DNA from: Muribaculaceae bacterium
GTDB lineage: Bacteria; Bacteroidota; Bacteroidia; Bacteroidales; Muribaculaceae
Length of the DNA stretch: 49,351 bases
Direction of reading: 5' to 3'
Assembly (NCBI GenBank): GCA_029068655.1
Contig: JAIECF010000253.1
Span: 1 to 49,351 of the forward strand
Both the position numbers and the translations under genes were made by a program. Positions within the stretch are counted from its first letter, which is position 1, and each line of letters starts with the position of its first letter. Positions 25,302 to 34,968 of the stretch are shown one piece after another. The notes under the pieces are model-generated. The model was not told the DNA's origin, ran no database searches, and saw only the letters and a list, made by a program, of their open reading frames with translations.

Positions 25302-26942
25302 TCAGCAGCCCATCGGACACCGGGGCTTGATCTGCTTGAAGAAATCATTGCCCTTATTGTCTACCAGTATGAAAGCAGGGAAGTTCTCAACCTCGATCTT
25401 CCATATAGCCTCCATTCCAAGCTCCGGATATTCAAGGAGCTCAACACTCTTGATTGAATCCTTGGCAAGGATAGCGGCTGGACCTCCGATTGAGCCGAGA
25501 TAGAAGCCACCATGCTTCTTGCAGGCATCAGTCACCTGCTGCGAGCGGTTACCTTTGGCGATCATTATCATGGAGCCACCAGCAGCCTGGAACTGATCTA
25601 CATATGGATCCATACGGCCGGCCGTAGTAGGGCCGAATGAGCCGGAAGGCATCCCTTCGGGTTTCTTAGCCGGGCCCGCATAATAGATAGGATGTTTTTT
25701 AAGGTATTCAGGCATAGGTTCGCCGGCATCAAGACGCTCCTTGATCTTGGCATGTGCGATGTCACGGCCGACTATAATTGTACCCTTGAGCGACAGACGG
25801 GTCGATACGGGATACTTATCAAGTTCAGCGAGCACTTCTTCCATAGGGCGGTTGAGATCGATCTCAATCACTTCTCCTTCACCGGCCTGACGAAGCTCAA
25901 CCGGGATAAGTTCGCCGGGATTCTCGTCAAGTTTCTCTACCCACAAGCCATCCTTATTGATTTTAGCCTTTACGTTGCGGTCGGCTGAACAGCTTACTCC
26001 CATTCCTACCGGGCAAGACGCTCCATGGCGCGGAAGACGGATCACACGAATGTCATGGGCGAAATACTTGCCGCCGAACTGCGCACCGAGACCGATGTTA
26101 TGAGCAGCCTCAAGCAGTTCCTTCTCAAGCTCTACATCACGGAATGCACGTCCATATTCATTGCCGGTCGTAGGAAGATTGTCAAAATATTTTACGGAAG
26201 CTTTCTTAACGACTTCAAGATTCTTCTCAGCGCTTGTGCCTCCGATGACGAATGCGATATGATAGGGAGGACATGCGGCTGTTCCGAGGGTTTTCATCTT
26301 CTCTATGAGGAAAGGCACCAGGGTCTTCTTATTCAGGATTGCCTTGGTTTCCTGATAGAGGTATGTCTTATTGGCGGAGCCACCACCCTTTGCAACGAAC
26401 AGGAACTTGTATTCGTCTCCTTCGGTAGCGTGGATATCTATCTGAGCGGGAAGATTGCATCCTGTATTTACCTCATCATACATAGTAAGAGGTGCATTCT
26501 GGGAATAGCGGAGATTGTTTTCGGTATAAGTCTTGTAAACACCAAGGGAAATCTTCTCCTCGTCGTCGCAGCCGGTCCACACCTGCTGACCCTTATAGGC
26601 AGCACAGATCGAAGTACCGGTATCCTGGCAGAAAGGAAGCACTCCCTTTGCGGCGATCTCAGCGTTGCGAAGCATCGTAAGGGCTACAAACTTATCGTTT
26701 TCAGACGCTTCGGGATCATGCAGGATCTTTGCCACCATCTCGTTGTGCTCGCGGCGAAGCATAAACGAACAGTCATGTGAAGCCACATTGGCGATGACTG
26801 TCAAAGCTTCGGGATCCACCACGAGCATCTCGTGGCCATTCCAGTTCTCGGTCTTAACATAGTCTTTAGTGATGAGCTTGTATTCCGTGGTGTCAGGGCC
26901 AAGCTCAAAGGGCTTTTGATAATGGAAAGGTTTTGTTGCCAT
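25302..26942 (-). CDS. fumA: Class I (iron-sulfur) fumarate hydratase
   Basis: This 546-residue cytoplasmic enzyme interconverts fumarate and malate. It is closely similar along its length to E. coli FumA as I recall it, starting [18 protein letters not shown]. Cluster-binding cysteines are visible at Cys105 ([10 protein letters not shown]), in [13 protein letters not shown] and in [17 protein letters not shown]. The C-terminal domain has [15 protein letters not shown] and [17 protein letters not shown]. In Bacteroidales it serves the reductive branch from oxaloacetate to succinate. It lies in a minus-strand run of genes, 64 bp after DUF4831, with no clear promoter of its own. Confidence 0.96.
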   Translation of the reverse strand: MATKPFHYQKPFELGPDTTEYKLITKDYVKTENWNGHEMLVVDPEALTVIANVASHDCSFMLRREHNEMVAKILHDPEASENDKFVALTMLRNAEIAAKGVLPFCQDTGTSICAAYKGQQVWTGCDDEEKISLGVYKTYTENNLRYSQNAPLTMYDEVNTGCNLPAQIDIHATEGDEYKFLFVAKGGGSANKTYLYQETKAILNKKTLVPFLIEKMKTLGTAACPPYHIAFVIGGTSAEKNLEVVKKASVKYFDNLPTTGNEYGRAFRDVELEKELLEAAHNIGLGAQFGGKYFAHDIRVIRLPRHGASCPVGMGVSCSADRNVKAKINKDGLWVEKLDENPGELIPVELRQAGEGEVIEIDLNRPMEEVLAELDKYPVSTRLSLKGTIIVGRDIAHAKIKERLDAGEPMPEYLKKHPIYYAGPAKKPEGMPSGSFGPTTAGRMDPYVDQFQAAGGSMIMIAKGNRSQQVTDACKKHGGFYLGSIGGPAAILAKDSIKSVELLEYPELGMEAIWKIEVENFPAFILVDNKGNDFFKQIKPRCPMGC

Positions 26943-27006
26943 TTTATTTAGTTATTTAGCTGTTGTATTTTTGTTGTTGGAGTATTTAGGCTTCCTTCTG
27001 ATGGAC

Positions 27007-28089
27007 TCATCTGGCCGATATGGATCCAATTTCCAAAAGAGCACCCGTAACAGGATCGAAAACCGCAAACGAAGGCTCCTTCTTGTCGGTGAATAAAGCC
27101 GGATCAAGACCAAAGGTCATGCCCATCTGAGCCATCTGCATCTCCTTTTGGAAAAGATTCTTTCCCATTGAAGAAATGGTGACCTGGGCGCTTCCCGGAA
27201 TGTTGTATATGACAGCATTTTTTGGCAGTTTCTTAGGCTCGCCTTTGGCATCCACCGGAATGGAAGCCTGGTTAAGGGTTTCAATCTGAATGTAAACCGG
27301 ATCTCCGGAAAGATCGTCGGCATCTACAAAACCGGCGAAATCCGAAAGGCGGAAAAGTATCTCTTTCGCATCTCCGTCAGGGACATATGTGAATCTGCGG
27401 GTGACATATTCCGTAGTGACACTTCCTGTGAACGCTGCGTTTAATGCTGCTTCTTGCTCACCGAGCGATGCGAGCATAAGTTCCATCTGCTTTCCATCGG
27501 CCGGCATGGCGTCGGCTGTTCCTCTCGTGAGCGCGAGTTTTGACTCCCTCACCTCCATCAAAGACTCAGCAAGAAGCTGGGCCTGCTTGGCCGAACTTTT
27601 CGAGGCCACGAAGTCCTCGTCGACAAAGTCAAGATATTCATTGCCCGTTGGCCATTTAACTTTTGCCGCCTGAGATGGAGTCTGTCCGAAGCCGGAAGCG
27701 GGCGAATCCACCTCTTTGTTGATAGCCAGAAGCATTCCATCAGGATCGACAGTAATCGACGTCAAAGCGCCAGGTCGCAACTGCATAAGATACTGAGTAC
27801 CCGAATCCGAAACACCATAAGGGCGCACCTTTACCTCAGTAATCTGCCATTTTTCCGAATCTTCACTTACAGCTTTGTCTGTACCGATGGATTTTTTCGC
27901 ATACAGGTAATAAGGACCTTTCTTAGCCACTTCATGAGATGCCGTCACCTCTATTTCAAGTGCAGTTGTTGGCAAGGAGTAGACAAGACCGTATTCGTTG
28001 CTTTTCTCAGCTGTAAGCACCTTTGTAGCCTGCGCCCATGAGAGGGATACGGTCAGCAGACAAGTCAATGCCGTTATTATCTTTCTCAT
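27007..28089 (-). CDS. DUF4831 family exported protein
   Basis: The 360-residue protein has a signal peptide (MRKIITALTCLLTVSLSWAQ) and then a domain I recognise as DUF4831 (EYGLVYSLPTTALEIEVTA, KGPYYLYAKKSIG, ITSITVDPDGMLLAIN-type segments). The family is largely restricted to Bacteroidetes and has no known function. Residues 168-230 form a charged, helix-rich region. It is located between nnr (43-bp gap) and fumarase (64-bp gap) on the same strand. Confidence 0.8.
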   Translation of the reverse strand: MRKIITALTCLLTVSLSWAQATKVLTAEKSNEYGLVYSLPTTALEIEVTASHEVAKKGPYYLYAKKSIGTDKAVSEDSEKWQITEVKVRPYGVSDSGTQYLMQLRPGALTSITVDPDGMLLAINKEVDSPASGFGQTPSQAAKVKWPTGNEYLDFVDEDFVASKSSAKQAQLLAESLMEVRESKLALTRGTADAMPADGKQMELMLASLGEQEAALNAAFTGSVTTEYVTRRFTYVPDGDAKEILFRLSDFAGFVDADDLSGDPVYIQIETLNQASIPVDAKGEPKKLPKNAVIYNIPGSAQVTISSMGKNLFQKEMQMAQMGMTFGLDPALFTDKKEPSFAVFDPVTGALLEIGSISAR

Positions 28090-28132
28090 TTGGTTGATTT
28101 CCTCTAATTATTGGATTTCGTTTACTCATACC

Positions 28133-29659
28133 TTATACCTCGCGGTCGATCACAGCCTTGATGGCGCGTCCCAATCGATCGGCTATATCCGAAGCTACCA
28201 CACCATATTCACCGATTTCTTTCGAAGCGATGTCTCCGGCAAGGCCATGGATAAACACCCCGAGAGTGGCAGCGTTTTCAGGCTGAAGACCCTGAGCCAG
28301 GAATCCGGCGATAACACCTGTCAGTACATCGCCGGCTCCGGCGGTGGCCATTCCTGCATTTCCGGTAGAGTTAAAGTAGACATTTCCTGTGGGACGCACG
28401 ATCATTGTGAAATGGCTCTTGAGCACAATCACGATATTATATAGCTGAGCCACTTCAATCGCTTTCTTCAGTCTCTGTTCGGAAGAAGGCTGCTCACCAA
28501 ACAGGCGGTCGAACTCTCCTATGTGAGGCGTTATGACCGTGCAGGGAGGTATCATCGACAGCAGGGAAGGCTTTTTCACTATACAGTTGAGCGCGTCGGC
28601 ATCAAGCACAAGTGGCGACCTGCATGTCTTCAGCAATGCCTCGAGAGCGTTGACTGTAAGGTCGTTTGTGCCAATTCCGGGCCCCACAGCCACAGCCTGA
28701 TGCGTATGATGCAGGCTCATATCGCTTATGACCCTTTCATTTCTGTCCGGCTCAAACATAGCCTCCGGGACGGCTGTCTGGAGAATGGTAAGTCCGGTGC
28801 GCGGCGCATGCACGGTGACAAGTCCGGCACCACACTTAAGCGATGACTTACCGCAAAGTACAGCGGCACCCATCATACCGAGGCTTCCGGCAAACATCAT
28901 TACCGATCCGTAGTCACGTTTAGCGCTGAACGGATTACGCGGACGAAGAAGTTTCCTGATTGTCCTGCTCTCAATAAGCAACCAGTTTGACTTCCTGCTC
29001 TTCAAAGCATTTCGGTCTATGCCTATATCGAGCACCATGCGGTCGCCTACAATCGGAGCATGCTCCGGGAAGAAGAAAGACAGCTTGGGGAATTGGAAAG
29101 TAAGCGTGAGGTTTGCGTGCACCATATCGTGAAAACGCGCATTGGCGTTCCACTCTCCGGCAAGACCGGACGGGATATCGATGCTTATCACATAAGCACC
29201 TGAATCATTGATGAGACGCGCTACAGCGGCAAAACCTCCTGATAGGGGATCGCGAAGTCCTACGCCGAAGAGTCCGTCGATGATCACATCCTCACGAGAT
29301 AGCAGCGGCGGTATAAAAGTTGTGGTAACCTCGGTAAACTTAACTTTCTCCTCAGCCTCGAGCAACTTCTGCTTCTGCGCCTCGCATTCCTCGGAAAGCT
29401 GACCTCTGACGTTGAAGAGAAAAACCTCCACATTGCCGTAGCCGAGCTCCGCGAGTATACGGGCCACTGCAAGAGCATCGCCTCCATTATTGCCGGGACC
29501 TGCAACAATAACTATACGTCGGCTCGGGAGAAAGCGGGCAGTCACCTCCTTTGCCACTGCATTGGCGGCCCTCTCCATCAGAGTGAGTGAATCTATGCCT
29601 TGAGCCTCACATGTGGCTTGATCAAGGTCTTTTATGTCTTTGGAACTGAAAATTCTCAT
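28133..29659 (-). CDS. nnr: Bifunctional NAD(P)H-hydrate epimerase / ADP-dependent hydratase
   Basis: The 508-residue metabolite-repair enzyme has two domains. The N-terminal YjeF epimerase half (1-215) has AGPGNNGGDALAVARIL and DGLFGVGLRDPLSGGF. The C-terminal ribokinase-like dehydratase half (about 225-505) has GSLGMMGAAVLCGKSSL, VGPGIGTND, VLDADALNCI, ITPHIGEFDRLFG and the catalytic-Asp motif GNAGMATAGAGDVLTG. It repairs hydrated NADH and NADPH. It is the first gene of the minus-strand run and has a well-matched promoter. Confidence 0.95.
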   Translation of the reverse strand: MRIFSSKDIKDLDQATCEAQGIDSLTLMERAANAVAKEVTARFLPSRRIVIVAGPGNNGGDALAVARILAELGYGNVEVFLFNVRGQLSEECEAQKQKLLEAEEKVKFTEVTTTFIPPLLSREDVIIDGLFGVGLRDPLSGGFAAVARLINDSGAYVISIDIPSGLAGEWNANARFHDMVHANLTLTFQFPKLSFFFPEHAPIVGDRMVLDIGIDRNALKSRKSNWLLIESRTIRKLLRPRNPFSAKRDYGSVMMFAGSLGMMGAAVLCGKSSLKCGAGLVTVHAPRTGLTILQTAVPEAMFEPDRNERVISDMSLHHTHQAVAVGPGIGTNDLTVNALEALLKTCRSPLVLDADALNCIVKKPSLLSMIPPCTVITPHIGEFDRLFGEQPSSEQRLKKAIEVAQLYNIVIVLKSHFTMIVRPTGNVYFNSTGNAGMATAGAGDVLTGVIAGFLAQGLQPENAATLGVFIHGLAGDIASKEIGEYGVVASDIADRLGRAIKAVIDREV

Positions 29660-29713
29660 AACTATTCTTCAGGCCATTAATAATCGATAATCGTAAATTA
29701 GCTATTCCGACTA

Positions 29714-29744
29714 CAAATTTAACCAAAAAAGCCGATTTTTCCAA
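29714..29744 (-). promoter_or_regulatory. Promoter of the nnr operon
   Basis: On the minus strand a TTG (29744-29742) is followed after 20 bp by TAAATTTG (29721-29714). Both elements fit the Bacteroidetes consensus. Transcription would begin near 29709, about 50 nt before the nnr start codon. Confidence 0.6.
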
Positions 29745-29775
29745 AAAGGATAGTGTAAGATTCAAAAATATTAAT

Positions 29776-29784
29776 TAAATTTGC
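29776..29784 (+). promoter_or_regulatory. -7 box of the aldolase gene
   Basis: TAAATTTGC matches TAnnTTTGC. It predicts transcription from about 29789 and a leader of roughly 70 nt before the ATG at 29858. This leader is long enough for regulation, but no clear structure was found in it. Confidence 0.6.
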
Positions 29785-29857
29785 ATACTATTATTAGATA
29801 ACCTTGGGTCAGTCGGGCCATAAGGCATGTCTGACACCAATAAATGTTTTAGGTAAA

Positions 29858-30859
29858 ATGGTAGATTATAAGAAACTTGGTCTTGTCAACACACGCGAGA
29901 TGTTTGCAAAGGCCGTACACGGAGGCTATGCAATCCCCGCCTTCAACTTCAACAACATGGAGCAGCTCCAGGCTATCATCAAGGCCGCTGCTGAGACAAA
30001 AAGTCCGGTTATCCTTCAGGTATCTAAAGGTGCTCGCAACTATGCAAACCCCACTCTTCTCCGCTACATGGCACAGGGTGCTGTGGAATATGCTAAGAGC
30101 CTTGGATGGGAAAAGCCCGAGATCGTGCTCCATCTTGACCATGGCGACACTTTCGAGACCTGCAAGGACTGCATCGACAATGGTTTCTCTTCAGTTATGA
30201 TCGACGGCAGCCACCTCAGCTTCGAAGACAACTGCGAGCTCACCAAGAAGGTTGTTGACTACGCTCATCAGTTTGATGTTACAGTGGAAGGCGAGCTCGG
30301 CGTGCTCGCTGGCGTAGAAGACGAAGTAAGCTCCGACCATCACACATATACAGATCCTGAAGAAGTTATCGAGTTCGTGGCACGCACCCAGTGTGACAGC
30401 CTCGCTATCTCTATCGGCACTTCTCACGGCGCATACAAGTTCACTCCCGAACAGTGCACACGCGACCCGAAGACAGGCCGCCTCGTGCCTCCTCCTTTGG
30501 CTTTCAATGTTCTTGAGGCAGTAGAGAAGAAGCTTCCCGACTTCCCCATCGTACTCCACGGATCAAGCTCTGTTCCACAGGAATACGTAGACATCATCAA
30601 CGAATACGGCGGCAAGCTTCCCGACGCTATCGGTATTCCTGAGGAGGAACTCCGCAAAGCAGCCAAGATGGATGTATGCAAGATCAATATCGACTCTGAC
30701 AGCCGTCTCGCTATGACAGCCGCTGTCCGCAAAGTGCTCGCTGAGAAGCCCGGAGAATTCGACCCGCGCAAATATCTTGGCCCGGCTCGCGACGAAATGG
30801 AAAAACTCTACAAGCACAAGATCCTCAACGTGCTTGGTTCTGACGGAAAGGCTGAATAA
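29858..30859 (+). CDS. fba: Class II fructose-bisphosphate aldolase
   Basis: The 333-residue zinc enzyme cleaves fructose-1,6-bisphosphate in glycolysis and works in reverse in gluconeogenesis. Metal and substrate residues are visible in VLHLDHGDTFETCKDCID, DGSHLSFEDN, VEGELGVLAGVED, GTSHGAYKF and VLHGSSSVPQE. The start at 29858 (MVDYKKLGLV) matches family N termini; an upstream in-frame ATG at 29804 lies in the leader. It is probably monocistronic, with its own promoter and a strong terminator. Confidence 0.96.
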   Translation: MVDYKKLGLVNTREMFAKAVHGGYAIPAFNFNNMEQLQAIIKAAAETKSPVILQVSKGARNYANPTLLRYMAQGAVEYAKSLGWEKPEIVLHLDHGDTFETCKDCIDNGFSSVMIDGSHLSFEDNCELTKKVVDYAHQFDVTVEGELGVLAGVEDEVSSDHHTYTDPEEVIEFVARTQCDSLAISIGTSHGAYKFTPEQCTRDPKTGRLVPPPLAFNVLEAVEKKLPDFPIVLHGSSSVPQEYVDIINEYGGKLPDAIGIPEEELRKAAKMDVCKINIDSDSRLAMTAAVRKVLAEKPGEFDPRKYLGPARDEMEKLYKHKILNVLGSDGKAE

Positions 30860-30880
30860 ATACTTCCCGCAGATAATAAT

Positions 30881-30917
30881 AAAAGTCCGGCTCCCTGAGA
30901 AGTCCGGACTTTTTTTC
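30881..30917. terminator. Terminator between aldolase and capsule operon
   Basis: AAAAGTCCGG at 30881-30890 pairs with CCGGACTTTT from 30904 over a 13-nt loop, followed by T at 30911-30916. On the opposite strand the A run gives TTTTATTATTAT, so it can also end the convergent capsule operon. Confidence 0.85.
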
Positions 30918-30974
30918 TATATAGCCCATCAAACGCATTTCAGCCAACGGCTCCATGCATCAATATATACTTTA

Positions 30975-31421
30975 CTACCAGGTCTTCTTAAAGGAATAAC
31001 CGATAGTCTTTCCTTCGGAATCCAAATTGAGAGTCATCTCAGAGCCATTAAGCTTTCTCACTTCAAGACGTATCTGCGAGGCGTCTTGAGGGAAATGCAA
31101 CCAGTCAGGAGCCATATACATATAGCTGTCAGAGGATGTGGGGGCTGACTGGAACCTCAAAGTCATCACATCGTCTTCAATCTTGAAATTACCATATCTG
31201 GTCAATACGCTAAACGGAGGATTCACCAGCTTTACCACCTGCACGACTTCATTCTGAAAACTAAATACCGTCTCATCTTCAAGAGCAATCGGAACGCCAT
31301 CTTCCGTCATTGCGACCAACGACCATGAGCCGAATACCGGACCGATATGTCCGTTATACTGCGTACAGCCACAAAGCAACATGAACGACAGCACAATGAG
31401 TGCGGAATATATTTTTTTCAT
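30975..31421 (-). CDS. Small lipoprotein, lipocalin-like
   Basis: This 148-residue protein carries a lipobox (LLCGC, lipidated Cys19). The body (GSWSLVAMTEDGVPIALED, VFSFQNEVVQVVKL, MTLRFQSAP, MTLNLDSEGKTIGYSFKK) has the alternating strand pattern of the short lipocalin-like/DUF-type lipoproteins common in Bacteroidales. No function is established. It is the last gene of the capsule export operon, 2 bp after the Wzi-like gene, which suggests an envelope role linked to the capsule. Confidence 0.75.
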   Translation of the reverse strand: MKKIYSALIVLSFMLLCGCTQYNGHIGPVFGSWSLVAMTEDGVPIALEDETVFSFQNEVVQVVKLVNPPFSVLTRYGNFKIEDDVMTLRFQSAPTSSDSYMYMAPDWLHFPQDASQIRLEVRKLNGSEMTLNLDSEGKTIGYSFKKTW

Positions 31422-31423
31422 TT

Positions 31424-32968
31424 TTATTTCTTCTTGATGTTAAAGTCACCACAGTAAGCCACTTGGAGCTGAGCTCCGAAATTATCTCCACGCAGCGAGC
31501 CTTTGTCAAAGGCTATCTTCAGTCCTACCTCGAATCCCGGTGCATTCCTCAAAGGCTGCATCCTTCCTTCCAACATCGCGGATGTAGAGCGAGACTTTCT
31601 GAAGTCCGGGACATGTCCCGATCCCCCGGCGGTCTCGTATCCGAACATCAGACGATAGCTGATTCTGTCTGTAGGATTACCCTCAATGGCAGCATGAAAA
31701 CCACGAGCCCTGTTATGAAGAAAACTGAGCATTCCGTTTCTGTTGTAGATCGGCGAGAGAAGGAATGGTGTGCCTATACTCATGCCATAATTGGAATAGC
31801 CGCCATAGAAATCATTATTATAGTAGTTATCGGCTCCTTGGGCATGACCGGTGATCACACTGTCGGGATTATCTTCCGGATCATAATGAATGGGACCTGA
31901 CTGATTGGTAAAATCCAGATATTCTACAAGAGCCTTGGTCACGATCCCACACTTGGCGAAGTCATACTGTATGCCCCAAAGGCCATCCCAGCCATTCATC
32001 TTTCCTATTCCTGACCCATCCTCCCAAGGCCATTCGAAATATGCGCTGAGTCTTGATTGATCGTGAAATCTGTAAGTTGCTTTCAGATCCCATGAGCCGA
32101 GATGCGAACCTTCATAATAAGCCTCGCCTCCTTCCTGCGGGAAAAACGCCTGAAACAGATCCTTGAACTTAAATCCCCGGCGCTCAGTCTCATAGACTTT
32201 ACCGTTCCTATAAAAAAATGTCGTACCCCCGAACATTGCTGCGGCCTGCATACCGACAGTGACATGGAAGTTTTTGTCAGGATTAGTGCGGAAATAGCAA
32301 CGTTTGTAATTGTAATAGAGGTTAAGGGCTTCTACGCCTTGAAAATGGTTGAATTCACGCTTCTTAAAATCAGAATCCATCATCCTTCCATACATCAGCT
32401 CACCATCTATCTGCACCCAGCCATTTGTGAAAGGGATATCCACAAAGTCAAGAAATCCGGCACCTATGCCCGGAATCGGAGATGCATTGTTGCTACGGGT
32501 CAAGTCGCCGCTCGACAGTGAGTCATCGAGAATCCTTGACGAAGAATTCTTCATACCGACAGTAAGATATACCGCCCTGTATTTCAATTCTCCGAAAAGC
32601 TGGGTGATCCGGAAGGCATTCCTACGTGCGCTATTTACTCCCCATGTCTCCGTCTTTTCATTCCACCTGGCATAATCGGTATTCGAACCGATTCCTGCCA
32701 GATAACTGACACCGGCACTCCATGAAAACCTCTTCGACATATCAAGCGATTTAAGAAGACCGGCCTCCTGCCAGATTCCGCTTCCTTCCACATATCGACC
32801 CTGATTCCAGGAACCGAGCATATATGGAGCCAATGATTTCGAAGACGCCTGGGCAGTCACCGAAATATGATACTTCACAGGCACCTCACCACAGATCTGT
32901 CCCCCGAACTGAGCCATGGCCGCCAAAACAAGCATCTTTTTACAAATATGTCCTAAACGTTTTTTCAT
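31424..32968 (-). CDS. Capsule assembly Wzi-family outer-membrane protein
   Basis: The 514-residue protein has an N-terminal export signal and then many short aromatic-rich beta-strands (LFGELKYRAVYLTVGMKNSS, WVQIDGELMYGRMMDSDF, LSAYFEWPWEDGSGIGKMNG). These features identify the Bacteroidetes branch of the Wzi capsule-surface-attachment family. It would anchor or organise capsule on the outer membrane. It lies in the operon with the export lipoprotein and the initiating transferase. Confidence 0.85.
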   Translation of the reverse strand: MKKRLGHICKKMLVLAAMAQFGGQICGEVPVKYHISVTAQASSKSLAPYMLGSWNQGRYVEGSGIWQEAGLLKSLDMSKRFSWSAGVSYLAGIGSNTDYARWNEKTETWGVNSARRNAFRITQLFGELKYRAVYLTVGMKNSSSRILDDSLSSGDLTRSNNASPIPGIGAGFLDFVDIPFTNGWVQIDGELMYGRMMDSDFKKREFNHFQGVEALNLYYNYKRCYFRTNPDKNFHVTVGMQAAAMFGGTTFFYRNGKVYETERRGFKFKDLFQAFFPQEGGEAYYEGSHLGSWDLKATYRFHDQSRLSAYFEWPWEDGSGIGKMNGWDGLWGIQYDFAKCGIVTKALVEYLDFTNQSGPIHYDPEDNPDSVITGHAQGADNYYNNDFYGGYSNYGMSIGTPFLLSPIYNRNGMLSFLHNRARGFHAAIEGNPTDRISYRLMFGYETAGGSGHVPDFRKSRSTSAMLEGRMQPLRNAPGFEVGLKIAFDKGSLRGDNFGAQLQVAYCGDFNIKKK

Positions 32969-32982
32969 TTGGCTTTGCTCTT

Positions 32983-33720
32983 TTATATATTGGGAAGCTT
33001 CTTATTAACTATATCCATTATTATCTCTCCGGCCAGTGTCATGCCGAATATCGCTGTTATATGGCATAGACTGCCGTTTATGCGGGCCTTATATTCACAG
33101 ACCTCTGTCGTAGTACCCTTATTCTCGAGCAATTCTTCCGAATAAACACATAGGAATTTCCCGGCCGGATATGTATTTTCCCTTTTGAATTTCTGCCGCA
33201 GAGCCCGCGCGAGAGGACACCCCTTCACCGACCGGAACTCACCTACCCTGATTTTAGCGGGATCCATCTTCAAAGCAGCCCCCATGCTGCTGTAGAATTT
33301 ACGTCCGCTGCGCGTGGCATTTAATATAAGAAGAGCCTTATCCTTAAGGGAGTCTATCGCATCTACGATGTAATCATAGTCTGAAAGGTTTATGGATGGA
33401 GCCGTAGTGATATCATAGAATAGAGTAAGTATCCTGACGTCAGCTTCCGGATTGATATCAAGCAGGCGCCTACGGGCTGCTTCAGTCTTTATCTCACCTA
33501 CCGTGTCTACCGTAGCAGGCATCTGACGGTTGATATTAGTGACAGCTACTCTATCTGAATCAACGAGAGTGATATGACGCACTCCTGTACGCACGAGACA
33601 TTCCGCTACCCAGCTGCCGACTCCTCCAATGCCAAAGACGATTACCTTAGCCTCAGCTAAACGATGCATCGCCTCTTCCCCTATAAGAAGCGCTGTCCTG
33701 TCGAAGGCATTATTCATCAT
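32983..33720 (-). CDS. tcdA: tRNA threonylcarbamoyladenosine dehydratase (ThiF/E1-like)
   Basis: The 245-residue protein has the adenylate-binding loop FGIGGVGSWVAECLVRTG, then LVDSDRVAVTNINRQ and a DAIDSLKDKALLI segment. These are the TcdA branch of ThiF-like E1 enzymes, which cyclise t6A37 in tRNA. The final TAIFGMTLAGEIIMDIV is also characteristic. It is placed between a DegT aminotransferase (5-bp gap) and the Wzi-like gene (14-bp gap), an unexpected place for a tRNA-modification enzyme. Confidence 0.9.
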   Translation of the reverse strand: MMNNAFDRTALLIGEEAMHRLAEAKVIVFGIGGVGSWVAECLVRTGVRHITLVDSDRVAVTNINRQMPATVDTVGEIKTEAARRRLLDINPEADVRILTLFYDITTAPSINLSDYDYIVDAIDSLKDKALLILNATRSGRKFYSSMGAALKMDPAKIRVGEFRSVKGCPLARALRQKFKRENTYPAGKFLCVYSEELLENKGTTTEVCEYKARINGSLCHITAIFGMTLAGEIIMDIVNKKLPNI

Positions 33721-33725
33721 CAGGT

Positions 33726-34967
33726 TCAGACAAGAAGGTTTTTAATAGAATCTATAACACGGTCGGCATCCTTATCTGTCACGTAAGGACCTGAAGGCAG
33801 ACAGAGGCCTCTGTGGAAGAGACTTTCCGCAGTTCCGTTGACATATGCAGGATATTTAGAGAAGACCGGCTGTCTATGCATCGGTTTCCAAAGTGGACGT
33901 GTCTCTATTCCGGCTGAGGCAAGTCCGAGCCTGAGAGCCTCGACATTGGAATTCGGTTCACAATCGGTATGTATGGAAGAGCCCTGTCCTGTCACCCCTC
34001 CGGCACCTCCTACAGTTGAGGTGACAGCAGAGGAATATGCATTTTCCTGATTCTTAACCTTCATAGCAGGATCTATCAGGGCTGTGCACAGCCAGAAATT
34101 GCTGTCAAACCGATAATCCGGATTCTCATGCAGAGAAATGCCATCCACCTCACGAAGATGATCGCGGTAGTATTCCTGACGGTGACGATGATGAGCTATA
34201 TATTCTTCAGCCACCATCATTTGCCCACGTCCGATTCCTGCCGATATATTGCTCATACGGTAATTGTAGCCTATCTCCTCATGCTGGTAGTAGGCATATC
34301 CGAGACGGGCCTGCGTAGCGTAGTACATCGTCTTTCTTGCCGCTTCTTCGTCCGGACACACAAGAGCTCCTCCCCCGGATGTCGTGATCATCTTGTTGCC
34401 ATTGAAGGAAAGCACTCCGTAACGCCCGAAAGTGCCGCATTTTCTGCCATTGAAAGAAGAGCCGAACGCTTCAGCAGCATCTTCCAGAATGGGAATATCC
34501 CATTTCTCAGCCACCTTCAATATTCTGTCGTAATCTACCGGCATGCCATAAAGGCATACCACCACGATAGCTTTAGGTTTCTTCCCCGTAATCCTGACTC
34601 TATCGGAGATAGCGCTGTCAAGAAGTACCGGATCTATATTCCATGAGTCAGGCTCGGAGTCGACCATCACCGGGACTGCACCTACATATCTGACGGGATT
34701 GACCGATGCGCTGAATGTCATCGACTGCACCATGACCTCATCCCCTTCCTTGACGCCGAGACCAATGAGTCCGAGATGAAGGGCAGCTGTGCCGGAGGAT
34801 AACGCTACGACATGACGGTCTTCTCCCAGGAAAGCCTCCAGATCCTTTTCAAATCCCGTGACATTTGGTCCCAGCGGGACTACCCATTCGCCTTCAAAAG
34901 CCTCTGAGATGAAACGCATCTCATGGCCGGACATGCGGCACATCCTGAGAAGTATCCTGTTGTCCAT
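33726..34967 (-). CDS. DegT/DnrJ/EryC1/StrS-type sugar aminotransferase
   Basis: The 413-residue PLP-dependent enzyme has SSGTAALHLGLIGLGV, a PLP-aspartate region (PILEDAAEAFGSSF) and the PLP-binding lysine in SFNGNKMITTSGGGALV. Members make amino sugars by transaminating keto-sugar nucleotides, or act as regulatory homologues. The enzyme supplying the keto-sugar (for example an FnlA- or PglF-type dehydratase) is not in this window. It overlaps no neighbour; the phosphatase gene ends 1 bp upstream. Confidence 0.9.
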   Translation of the reverse strand: MDNRILLRMCRMSGHEMRFISEAFEGEWVVPLGPNVTGFEKDLEAFLGEDRHVVALSSGTAALHLGLIGLGVKEGDEVMVQSMTFSASVNPVRYVGAVPVMVDSEPDSWNIDPVLLDSAISDRVRITGKKPKAIVVVCLYGMPVDYDRILKVAEKWDIPILEDAAEAFGSSFNGRKCGTFGRYGVLSFNGNKMITTSGGGALVCPDEEAARKTMYYATQARLGYAYYQHEEIGYNYRMSNISAGIGRGQMMVAEEYIAHHRHRQEYYRDHLREVDGISLHENPDYRFDSNFWLCTALIDPAMKVKNQENAYSSAVTSTVGGAGGVTGQGSSIHTDCEPNSNVEALRLGLASAGIETRPLWKPMHRQPVFSKYPAYVNGTAESLFHRGLCLPSGPYVTDKDADRVIDSIKNLLV

Positions 34968-34968
34968 T

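Noticed and set aside
26025-26780. A 251-codon open frame antisense to fumarase
   Set aside because: It is a shadow frame opposite a highly conserved enzyme gene and resembles no protein family.
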